Source: Kitasatospora kifunensis
GTDB lineage: Bacteria; Actinomycetota; Actinomycetes; Streptomycetales; Streptomycetaceae
Direction: 5' to 3'
DNA length: 64,000 nt
Assembly: GCF_014203855.1 (NCBI RefSeq)
Contig: NZ_JACHJV010000001.1
Location: 1,116,001 to 1,180,000, forward strand
In this document: positions 1-7,129 of the stretch, one piece after another
How positions within the stretch are numbered: position 1 is the first letter of the stretch
Layout: the number at the start of each line of letters is the position of its first letter
Position numbers and translations under genes: made by a program
The notes under the pieces: generated by a model
Databases searched by the model: none
Told to the model about the DNA's origin: nothing
Seen by the model: only the letters and a program-made list of their open reading frames with translations

Positions 1-242
1 CTGTTCCCCGCCCACGCGGGGATGGCCCCTGACCGCAGCTGGCCCAGCAGCTGGTCGCGCTCTGCTCCTCGCGCCTGCGGGGTTGGTCCTCGCTGCAGGT
101 CGAGTGCGAGGTTCAGCCCCCACCTGCCCCCGCACCTGCGGAGTTGCTCCCGTCAGGAACTTGGCGAGCACGGGCCAGGCGAACTGCTCCCCGCGCCTGC
201 GGGATGGGTCCCCAGGGGGACGCGTGCCGGCGGTGCGCTGTT
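1..242 (+). CRISPR. Trailer end of an inverted, degenerate type I-E array
   Basis: Four repeats, at about 1-29, 62-90, 124-151 and 184-212, read on the plus strand with a CTGCTCCCCGCGCCTGCGGG-type core and a GGTTGGTCC-type end. This is opposite to the array that starts at 301. The repeats are mutated (for example CCCACGCGG at 1, CGCACCTGCGGAG at 124), as is usual at the leader-distal end of an array. Spacers are about 30-33 nt. The array begins outside the window on the left, so its leader is not visible. The core is the GCGCCTGCGGGG variant that also forms the distal half of array 2. Confidence 0.85.
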
Positions 243-268
243 CTGCTCCCCGCGTGCACGGGGAGCAG
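243..268. repeat. Hybrid palindromic CRISPR repeat at the array junction
   Basis: This 26-bp unit has perfect 10-bp arms, CTGCTCCCCG and CGGGGAGCAG, around CGTGCA. It looks like the 5' half of a plus-oriented repeat fused to the 3' half of a minus-oriented repeat, lacking the GGGACCAT end. Plus-oriented repeats lie to its left and minus-oriented repeats to its right. It is therefore the joint where two arrays meet tail to tail. Confidence 0.85.
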
Positions 269-300
269 TTCCGGCCGCGACCGTTCGAAGCCGCGAGGTG

Positions 301-1391
301 GGGACCATCCCCGCGTGCACGGGGAGCAGAACCTGCCCTGCGCCATGACGGCGTCGGCGATGGGACCATCCCCACGTGCACGGGGAACAGTGCTGCGGGG
401 CGCTGACCGGATACGCCCACGAGGGACCATCCCCGCGTGCACGGGGAGCAGCACAACGTCGACTCCGAATCGGAGTTCCGCAAGGGACCATCCCCGCGTG
501 CACGGGGAGCAGGAGAGCTGGGCGTTGAGGTCCGAGCAGGTGTCGGGACTATCCCCGCGTGCACGGGGAGCAGGAGACCGTGGTCGGGTTGAGGTAGCCC
601 TGCCTGGGACCATCCCCGCGTACACGGGGAGCAGGCGATCTTCGAGAGCAACGTCGACCTCAACCTGGGACCATCCCCGCGTACACGGGGAGCAGGAGAC
701 CGTGGTCGGGTTGAGGTAGCCCTGCCTGGGACCATCCCCGCGTGCACGGGGAACAGCACGCCGAAGACACCTTGACCTGGGCGGTGGCGGGACCATCCCC
801 GCGTGCACGGGGAGCAGTTCACCGTCGTCGGCACGGGCGTCTTGGCGGCGGGACCATCCCCGCGTGCACGGGGAGCAGCAACGAGCTGATCGTGGAGGCG
901 GTGGACAACGGGGGACCATCCCTGCGTGCACGGGGAGCAGTTGCCGAGCGCGTGCTCCTGGTCCATGGTGTTGGGACCATCCCCGCGTGCACGGGGAGCA
1001 GGAAGCCGGCGTCCGCGTATCCAGCGCCCGCGTGGGACCATCCCCGCGTGCACGGGGAGCAGTGCCTGCCCCAGTGGCAGCACTGGCACGAACAGGGACC
1101 ATCCCCGCGTGCACGGGGAGCAGATCCACGTCTACTACCCGTTCGCCGCCTACCAGGGACCATCCCCGCGTGCACGGGGAGCAGTTTGGGTCCGTAGTCT
1201 TCGTCATCGAGGAGGCGGGACCATCCCCGCGTGCACGGGGAGCAGCCATCAACTGCCACGAGCACATCCGGGCCCTGGGGCTGGCGGGACCATCCCCGCG
1301 TGCACGGGGAGCAGTGCCACAGCCCCCACGACGTCTGCCGGCCACCGGGACCATCCCCGCGTGCACGGGGAGCAGTCGGCCAGTTGCTCCT
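301..1391 (-). CRISPR. Type I-E CRISPR array 1, leader-distal part
   Basis: Eighteen repeats of 29 bp (GGGACCATCCCC...CGGGGAGCAG as written on the plus strand) start at 301, 362, 423, 484, 545, 606, 667, 728, 789, 850, 912, 973, 1034, 1095, 1156, 1217, 1286 and 1347. Spacers are 32 nt, with one of 33 (879-911) and one of 40 (1246-1285). Compared with the E. coli I-E repeat (GAGTTCCCCGCG...), the transcribed strand is minus, so the leader is to the right. Repeats at 606 and 667 share a GTACACG variant. Spacers 574-605 and 696-727 are identical. The last spacer (from 1376) is cut by the IS21 element. Confidence 0.97.
1387..1391. repeat. Left target-site duplication of the IS21 element
   Basis: CTCCT at 1387-1391 is repeated at 3658-3662, directly outside the element ends. 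Removing the element and one copy restores a 32-nt spacer identical to the intact one at 3708-3739. Confidence 0.92.
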
Positions 1392-1500
1392 TGTCGGCAA
1401 CGGGTGAAACGAGGACCACGGACGGCGGATCAAAAGCGGGCCGCTCTGCGATCTCTTGATCATTCTGACTTCATGGGTCTGGAGTCAGGAGGAAGAGAGG

Positions 1501-2766
1501 GTGATCCGCGTGGAGGACTGGGCAGAGATTCGCCGGCTGCACCGGGCCGAGGGCCTGTCGGCCCGGGCGGTGGCCCGGCAGCTGGGGATCTCCAGAGGCA
1601 CCGTGTCGCGGGCTCTGGCCTCGGATCGGCCGCCGAGATACCAGCGTCCGCTAAAAGGCTCGGCTGTGGACGCGGTCGAACCGGCGATCCGCGAGCTCTT
1701 GAAGCAGACTCCGACGATGCCGGTCACCGTGATCGCGGAGCGGATCGGGTGGGAACGCGGGCTGACGATCCTGCGTGAGCGGGTGCGAGAGCTGCGTCCG
1801 GGCTATCTGCCGGTGGACCCGGTCTCGCGGACGGTCTACCGGCCCGGCGAGCTCGCCCAGTGCGACGTGTGGTTCCCGCCGGTGGACATCCCGCTCGGCT
1901 ACGGCCAGTCGGGCCGCCCGTCGGTGCTCGTCATCGTGTCCGGGTACTCGCGGGTGATCACCGCCCGGATGCTGCCCACGCGACAGACGGGCGATCTGAT
2001 CGACGGCCATTGGCGCCTGCTCACCGCCTGGGGCGCCGTCCCCAGAACTCTGGTCTGGGACAACGAGACCGGTGTCGGCAAAGGCAGGCTGACCAGCGAG
2101 TTCGCCGCGTTCGCCGGCCTGCTCGCCGTCAAGGTCCACCTCTGCCGGCCCCGGGACCCGGAAGCGAAGGGACTGGTCGAGCGGGCCAACGGCTACCTGG
2201 AGACCAGTTTCCTGCCGGGCCGCGTCTTCACCGGCCCCGACGACTTCAACAACCAGCTGACCGCGTGGCTGCAGATCGCCAACCGGCGCCAGCACCGGAT
2301 CATCGGCGCCCGCCCCATGGACCGCTGGGACGCCGACCGGGCCGCGATGCTGTCGATCCCACCCCTCGCCCCGCCTCACTGGTGGCGCTTCCACACCCGC
2401 ATCGGCCGCGACCACTACATCCGCGTCGACACCAACGACTACTCCGTCCACCCACGCGCCATCGGACACACCGTCATGGTCCGCGCCGACAACGAGGAGG
2501 TCACCGTCATCGCCGGCAACGACATCGTGGCCCGCCACACCCGCTGCTGGGCCAAGCACCAGAGCATCACCGACCCCGACCACGCCGCCGCGGCCGAGGT
2601 CCTGCGAGGCGAGGTGATCCACCGGCAAGCCGCCCGGGCCGCCACCGCCCGAGCCGCCCTCCTGGCCCCCGACAGCCTGGGCATCGACGTCGAACAACGC
2701 GAACTCGGCACCTACGACCGCATGTTCACCCTCATCGAGGGCGGCGCCGGAAAGGAGGACACCTGA
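1501..2766 (+). CDS. istA: IS21-family transposase IstA
   Basis: IstA is the DDE transposase that cuts and joins the element ends. I chose the GTG at 1501 because a GGAGG-type ribosome site lies just upstream; an in-frame upstream start at 1456 lacks one. The product is about 421 residues, normal for the family. A helix-turn-helix (LSARAVARQLGISRGTVSRA) lies near the N-terminus. The catalytic core shows QCDVWFPP and VWDNETGVG for the two aspartates and EAKGLVERANGY for the glutamate. The stop overlaps the istB start by one base (TGATG), giving translational coupling. The gene looks intact. Confidence 0.95.
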   Translation: MIRVEDWAEIRRLHRAEGLSARAVARQLGISRGTVSRALASDRPPRYQRPLKGSAVDAVEPAIRELLKQTPTMPVTVIAERIGWERGLTILRERVRELRPGYLPVDPVSRTVYRPGELAQCDVWFPPVDIPLGYGQSGRPSVLVIVSGYSRVITARMLPTRQTGDLIDGHWRLLTAWGAVPRTLVWDNETGVGKGRLTSEFAAFAGLLAVKVHLCRPRDPEAKGLVERANGYLETSFLPGRVFTGPDDFNNQLTAWLQIANRRQHRIIGARPMDRWDADRAAMLSIPPLAPPHWWRFHTRIGRDHYIRVDTNDYSVHPRAIGHTVMVRADNEEVTVIAGNDIVARHTRCWAKHQSITDPDHAAAAEVLRGEVIHRQAARAATARAALLAPDSLGIDVEQRELGTYDRMFTLIEGGAGKEDT

Positions 2767-3593
2767 TGGGCCGCACCGTTGCCGCGACCACCGCGGCCAA
2801 GACCGAGGGCCAGGCCGCCCGCACGGGCCGGCAGACCGCCGCCGACCTGGCCTTCCTCGCCCGCGCGATGAAGGCCCCCGCCTTGCTGGACGCCGCCGAG
2901 CGCCTGGCCGAACGCGCCCAGGCCGAGTCCTGGACCCATCTCGAATATCTCGTCGCCTGCCTGCAACGCGAGGTCTCCGCCCGCGACAGCCACGGCGGCG
3001 AAGGCCGCATCCGCGCGGCCCGCTTCCCCGCGATCAAGACCATCGAAGAGCTGGACGTCACCCACCTGCGTGGCCTGACGCGCCAACAACTCGCCCATCT
3101 GGGAACATTGGACTTCATAGCCGCCCGGGAGAACGCGATCTTCCTCGGACCGCCGGGCACCGGCAAGACCCACCTCGCCACCGGACTCGCCGTTCGGGCC
3201 TGCCAGGCAGGCCACCGGGTCGCCTTCGCCACCGCCGCCCAGTGGGTCGACCGCCTCGCCGCCGCCCACCAGGCCGGCCGCCTCCAGGACGAGCTCGTCA
3301 AGCTCGGCCGCTATCCGCTGATCGTGATCGACGAGGTCGGCTACATCCCGTTCGAATCAGAGGCCGCGAACCTGTTCTTCCAGCTGATCTCGAACCGCTA
3401 CGAGAGGGCCAGCGTGATCGTCACCTCGAACAAGCCCTTCGGACGCTGGGGCGAGACCTTCGGCGATGAGACCGTCGCCGCCGCCATGATCGACCGACTC
3501 GTCCACCACGCCGAGGTCCACTCCCTCAAAGGCGAGTCCTACCGCATGCGCGGCCGCGAACTCGGCCGCACCCGCACCACCGACAACGACTGA
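2766..3593 (+). CDS. istB: IS21-family helper ATPase IstB
   Basis: IstB is the AAA+ helper (DnaC-like) that selects targets for IstA and stimulates transposition. The 275-residue product carries a Walker A motif (FLGPPGTGKTHLA) and Walker B (LIVIDEVGYI), followed by sensor-type residues SVIVTSNKPF. It begins at the ATG that overlaps the istA stop by one base and ends 64 bp before the right element terminus. The length is usual for the family and no frameshift is seen, so the element may be mobile. Confidence 0.95.
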   Translation: MGRTVAATTAAKTEGQAARTGRQTAADLAFLARAMKAPALLDAAERLAERAQAESWTHLEYLVACLQREVSARDSHGGEGRIRAARFPAIKTIEELDVTHLRGLTRQQLAHLGTLDFIAARENAIFLGPPGTGKTHLATGLAVRACQAGHRVAFATAAQWVDRLAAAHQAGRLQDELVKLGRYPLIVIDEVGYIPFESEAANLFFQLISNRYERASVIVTSNKPFGRWGETFGDETVAAAMIDRLVHHAEVHSLKGESYRMRGRELGRTRTTDND

Positions 3594-3657
3594 CAAGACC
3601 GCACGATGGCCCACGTTTGAACCGATCAGACCGGCCCGATTTCAGCCGTTGCCGACA

Positions 3658-4073
3658 CTCCTGATGCGCCCGCCACGCGGGACCATCCCCGCGTGCACGG
3701 GGAGCAGTCGGCCAGTTGCTCCTGATGCGCCCGCCACGCGGGACCATCCCCGCGTGCACGGGGAGCAGCGGGAGGGCGAGTGCTCGGAGCGCGGTGTGCA
3801 GGGACCATCCCCGCGTGCACGGGGAGCAGGACTTCGCGGGCGCCGTCGAGGTCGCCCGGGCGGGACCATCCCCGCGTGCACGGGGAGCAGGGTCCTGGAA
3901 GTAGGCGGTGGCGGACGCGATGGGGACCATCCCCGCGTGCACGGGGAGCAGGGGTCCGGTGGTGGCGATAGTCGGGGCGAGTGGGGACCATCCCCGCGTG
4001 CACGGGGAGCAGACGGGCCTTCGGCCCTCCGTTCGCGATCGCCCGGGACCATCCCCGCGTGCACGGGGAGCAG
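3658..4073 (-). CRISPR. Type I-E CRISPR array 1, leader-proximal part
   Basis: Seven well-conserved 29-bp repeats start at 3679, 3740, 3801, 3862, 3923, 3984 and 4045, with 32-nt spacers. The first 21 bases contain the CTCCT target duplication and the remaining half of the interrupted spacer. The next spacer (3708-3739) is an intact copy of that same spacer. The repeat at 4045-4073 is leader-adjacent. Uniform repeats here against degenerate ones at the far left fit the assigned polarity. Confidence 0.97.
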
Positions 4074-4180
4074 ACTTCGTGACCTGCACCTTTGTCAGGC
4101 GCCCGCCGGATTCTTACCAGTTTCCCCGACTCGGCCATAACACCCAAAACACCCATCCCAGACAGCAAGCGACGGTAAGC
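4074..4180 (-). promoter_or_regulatory. Leader of CRISPR array 1
   Basis: Read on the minus strand, the bases just before the first repeat are CTGACAAAGGTGCAGGTCACGA followed by AGT (shown here in two parts). The array 2 leader (19401-19422) carries ACAAAGTTGTAGGTCACG at the same distance from its first repeat. The shared block marks the integration-proximal leader end and confirms minus-strand transcription. The exact promoter boxes and the upstream limit of the leader are not resolved. Confidence 0.8.
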
Positions 4181-4277
4181 CCACCTGGGCGAGACTACGC
4201 AATGACCAGGAAGGTTCGACACATCCAAACCCTGTCGATAACAGCCCCGGGCCCACAACAAGCCGACGCGGTCCAGA

Positions 4278-4487
4278 TCACCGGAACCGAACAACTGCCA
4301 AGATCGCCACGCAGAGCGTCATCGCACCCCCGAAGGCCTTGCCGGCAGACTTCACAGCCGAACCGTTCGACGCACCCTCCTTCACCGCGATGAGGGCCGC
4401 CGTCAGACCGATCGCCAGCGATGCAAAGACCGCCGCGATCAGCCAGGGAATGATGGACGAAGCCACAACAGGCGGCACGGCCGACAC
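4278..4487 (-). CDS. Small membrane protein, unrecognised
   Basis: A 69-residue product starts at a GTG (4487) with a strong GGAGGAG ribosome site six bases upstream. It has two hydrophobic stretches, about residues 12-34 (IIPWLIAAVFASLAIGLTAA) and 54-67 (GAMTLCVAILAVV), joined by a short basic linker. I do not recognise a family. The gene reads towards the CRISPR leader. The good ribosome site and membrane pattern argue that it is real, but coding bias is hard to judge at this length. Confidence 0.6.
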   Translation of the reverse strand: MSAVPPVVASSIIPWLIAAVFASLAIGLTAALIAVKEGASNGSAVKSAGKAFGGAMTLCVAILAVVRFR

Positions 4488-5038
4488 GACAGACTCCTCC
4501 GGGGCTCACGACGACAGAGACCGGGCATCTTCCTTGCCCTGCCGTCTCATTGATCAAGCTGACATGCAGTCAGAAGTGTCTCACAAGAGAACCACTGAGC
4601 GTTGGTCGCTCGACAATCTCAGTCTGCACAAGCGGCCCGTAACGCAAAGTGCCGGACCGCTTCGGCAGTCCGGCACAACCCCGCATACACGGGGAGCACA
4701 TAACCCCTCAAGTCACCACGAACGCCCAGTGAGGGTCATCCCCTGGAAGGGGGAGCATGTCGCCAGGCTACCCCCGCCGACAAGGTCAGCTGCGGACCGG
4801 CTCCGACCAACCGCACGCACGACTGCCGCGCGGCCGGCGCCCGGAAGATGCCCCCATCAGGCCTCCGCGCACACCACCTAAAGCTCCAGCGTGCGTACGG
4901 CCCCTTGGTGCAATCGAGTTGAGATTCCCATCAGCACCAGCTCAAGCAACGGCCGCGGAGTATAGCGATCACAGCCAATCTTGGATGATGTTTGGAAGAC
5001 TTTGGAAAACAAGGGAGTTGATGCGCTAGCGTAAGCAC
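4488..5038. other. Intergenic region, mostly without genes
   Basis: Apart from the ribosome site of the small membrane gene and the two repeat-like sequences at 4671-4758, I see no convincing gene here. Open frames on the plus strand (4339-4881, 4757-5029) lack ribosome sites and plausible protein composition. The promoter for the rightward genes from 5039 probably lies in the less GC-rich stretch at about 4955-5020. Confidence 0.5.
4671..4758 (-). repeat. Probable relic of two CRISPR repeats and one spacer
   Basis: CCCCGCATACACGGGGAGCA (about 4679-4698) matches the inner half of the array 1 repeat. About 34 bases further, GGGTCATCCCC...GGGGGAGCAT (4733-4758) is a second degenerate copy. Orientation and spacing match array 1, but they lie about 600 bp beyond its leader. 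They may be a decayed mini-array or solitary repeat-like sites. Confidence 0.45.
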
Positions 5039-5896
5039 ATGGCCGAGACCATCGATGAGCTCGAGGCGCGCCTGGCGGACCTACGGGTATGCCTGCGCGA
5101 AGCGACCCGCGCCCGCGACAAAGCGAGTGCCGGCCGCATCCGTCGCGAGATGCGCGGCGTCGAGGCCGCCTGGGAGGAAGCCCTCGACAAAGAGGAGGCA
5201 AGCGCTGCCAGTGACTCCACATCGCGCCCCCGATCGACCTCAACCCCGAACGGGGACAAAGAAAACGTATCCCGACCTCCGGCCGGGATTCCCATCCGCG
5301 AGCAGGTACACCAGTCCCTGGCCATCCTCGGAGCCCCTGCCGCACCTAAGTTGATCTCCGCCACGTACCAGGCGTTCTTCACTGAGCCCCTGATCGCGAC
5401 AAAGCTGGCCTCTCTGCGCCGCGACGAGGAGAGATCGTTCACGTCCCAGGGCTACACCCGCCCGTACTACATCTGTGCCGCGCTCACCCACGATCGGTTC
5501 GCTGTCGCGCGTGGTCTGCTCGCGGTCTCCACGTGGCCACTGGAACGTCGGATCATCGGCCCGTTCAGCCCTCGTGTTGATTTCCTCACCCACGCGGTTG
5601 GAACCGCATCGCAGATCGAGCGGCTCGAATCACTCGGTCATCAACCGAGCGAGGAGGCCTGGCGGCTGCTACGACGGTTCGCCTTCAACATCCCTGGCGC
5701 ACACGAGTACGGCGAACCGGACGCTGCTCGGGTCATCGCCGCAGCACAAGCGGAGACCTGCGTCCATCAGGAGACCGACACCATCGAACGCGTCGCCGCA
5801 GCCATCCGGGCGCGAAATCAACTCACAGATGTGCAGTCGCTGTTCGGTGCTCAGCTGCAACAGGTCGAGCGCCGCGCCACTGTCAGTGGCCCCTGA
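5039..5896 (+). CDS. Hypothetical protein with N-terminal coiled coil, upstream of the helicase-nuclease operon
   Basis: The 285-residue product is not recognised. Residues 1-52 form a highly charged heptad-like helix (IDELEARLADLRVCLREATR). A Ser/Pro-rich linker follows, then a globular domain from about residue 80 (PIREQVHQSLAILGAPAAPK) that may hold a winged-helix-like segment. It is read in the same direction as the nuclease, helicase and cas genes and ends 93 bp before the nuclease gene, so it may be co-transcribed. No catalytic motif is visible; a regulatory or recognition role is only a guess. The start has no good ribosome site close by and could lie further in. Confidence 0.75.
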   Translation: MAETIDELEARLADLRVCLREATRARDKASAGRIRREMRGVEAAWEEALDKEEASAASDSTSRPRSTSTPNGDKENVSRPPAGIPIREQVHQSLAILGAPAAPKLISATYQAFFTEPLIATKLASLRRDEERSFTSQGYTRPYYICAALTHDRFAVARGLLAVSTWPLERRIIGPFSPRVDFLTHAVGTASQIERLESLGHQPSEEAWRLLRRFAFNIPGAHEYGEPDAARVIAAAQAETCVHQETDTIERVAAAIRARNQLTDVQSLFGAQLQQVERRATVSGP

Positions 5897-5989
5897 CCCC
5901 TTCCCGGCCTCCGAGCCAGGTTCCCCTACCCGATGCCATCGGCACCCAACGGCATCGAGACACTGTAGAAACGAACCAAGAAACCAACC

Positions 5990-7129
5990 ATGCCACTGCC
6001 TCCCTTCAGCGCGCCCTTAGACCGGCTCGCGCGCCTACGCGGCCCCCTTGCACCCAAGGCGTACGACGCCCGCAAGATCACCGCGCTGACCACGAACCCG
6101 GCCTGCGACCGCCGGACCGTCCTGGATGCCGCCGGTATCGACAAGGCCGCCCTGGCCCGCCGGGTCGGCTTCGACCCGCGATTCGGGCAGTCGCCGTTCA
6201 CTATCACCCGCGGGCTCGCCTTCGAAGAACTGGTCAAGCGGGACGGCTACGCCGAACTGCTGCGCCTGCTGCGCGAACAGACCGGAACGCCGATCGCCGA
6301 GGCAGCCGTGGCCGACCTCAACGAGGTCGGCGGAAACGGATCTCTGACAGTCCGTCACAAGGAGACCGCGCGGCTGATCGACCGGCTGGCTGCGGGCGAC
6401 GCCGAACGGCTGATCCTGGACCACCCCGTGCTCACGATGGAGGTCGCCGGCCGGACAGCGATCCTGGAGCCGGACGCGCTCACCCACCGCGTGGGCGGTC
6501 GCTTCCACTTGGTGGAGATCAAGTCGTTCCCCGCGATCGACGGGGTCGCCGACCCGCTGGCGGTGGCCGAGGCGGCCAAGCAGGCCGCAGTGTATGCAAT
6601 CGCGCTACGCCAGGCCTTCAAGTCGGCCGGGTACAACCCGGAGCTTGTGGCCGAGGAATTCCTGTTGGTGTGCCCGAAGGACTTCGGCAATCGCCCGTAC
6701 GGCCGACTTGTGGACCTTCGCCAGGAACGCGAGAACATCGCCTTCCAGTTGACGCGGCTGCGCCGCGCGGAGGATCTCGCAGTCCAGCTGCCTGACGACG
6801 CCACCTTCGACGTCAGGGACGACTCGGGACACAGCTCGGCACAGCTGACACAGTCGGTTTCCGCGCTCAACGCCGCTTACACCCCAGGGTGTCTGTCGTT
6901 CTGCGAGATGGCTCGCTTCTGCCGACAGGAGGCCGAGGAATCCGCGTCGCCCGCGCGTCTGGGCAGCGCGGTGCGCAACGTGATGCCAGGTCTGGACTCG
7001 ACCCGGACAGTGCTGGAAATGCTCGACGGTACGGGCAGCCCTGCCGCCGACCCAGGGCAGGCCGAGGTCCTGGATCGACTACGGAAGGCCGAGCGGCTGC
7101 GTCGGGCCCGACGAACGGCGGTCGCATGA
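5990..7129 (+). CDS. Cas4-like PD-(D/E)XK nuclease with probable Fe-S cluster
   Basis: The 379-residue product has the RecB/Cas4-type nuclease core: GLAFEELVKRDG at about 75-86 (helix with acidic residues), Asp162 in ILEPDALTH, and Glu176-x-Lys178 in HLVEIKSF. Four cysteines are placed as in Cas4 and AddB: Cys39 near the N-terminus and Cys301, Cys305 and Cys311 (CLSFCEMARFC) at the C-terminus, which predicts a 4Fe-4S cluster. It is longer than classic Cas4 (about 200 residues). Type I-E systems do not normally include cas4. It overlaps the next gene by ATGA (7126-7129). It may be an end-processing nuclease of a stand-alone defence operon rather than a CRISPR adaptation enzyme. Confidence 0.8.
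   Translation: MPLPPFSAPLDRLARLRGPLAPKAYDARKITALTTNPACDRRTVLDAAGIDKAALARRVGFDPRFGQSPFTITRGLAFEELVKRDGYAELLRLLREQTGTPIAEAAVADLNEVGGNGSLTVRHKETARLIDRLAAGDAERLILDHPVLTMEVAGRTAILEPDALTHRVGGRFHLVEIKSFPAIDGVADPLAVAEAAKQAAVYAIALRQAFKSAGYNPELVAEEFLLVCPKDFGNRPYGRLVDLRQERENIAFQLTRLRRAEDLAVQLPDDATFDVRDDSGHSSAQLTQSVSALNAAYTPGCLSFCEMARFCRQEAEESASPARLGSAVRNVMPGLDSTRTVLEMLDGTGSPAADPGQAEVLDRLRKAERLRRARRTAVA

Larger units (their letters stand above)
1392..3657 (+). mobile_element. IS21-family insertion sequence inside a CRISPR spacer
   Basis: The 2266-bp element is bounded by inverted ends: TGTCGGCAACGG at 1392 and its complement ending at 3657. It is flanked by a 5-bp CTCCT duplication. It carries the istA-istB pair typical of the IS21 family. 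The insertion splits one spacer 16/16 nt. The downstream seven repeats keep the leader; the 18 upstream repeats are now 2.3 kb further from the promoter. Confidence 0.96.

Noticed and set aside
22..1463. Long open frames on both strands across array 1
   Set aside because: They translate repeats into GPSPRARGA- or SPCTRGWS-type periodic peptides. The 61-bp unit leaves frames open by chance.
4339..5029. Two plus-strand frames upstream of the helicase-nuclease operon
   Set aside because: No ribosome site, odd composition, and they overlap the better-supported small membrane gene or repeat relics.
5990..7129. Calling the nuclease a true cas4 of the I-E locus
   Set aside because: It is almost twice the normal Cas4 length, coupled to a helicase and not to cas1-cas2, and I-E systems do not use Cas4.
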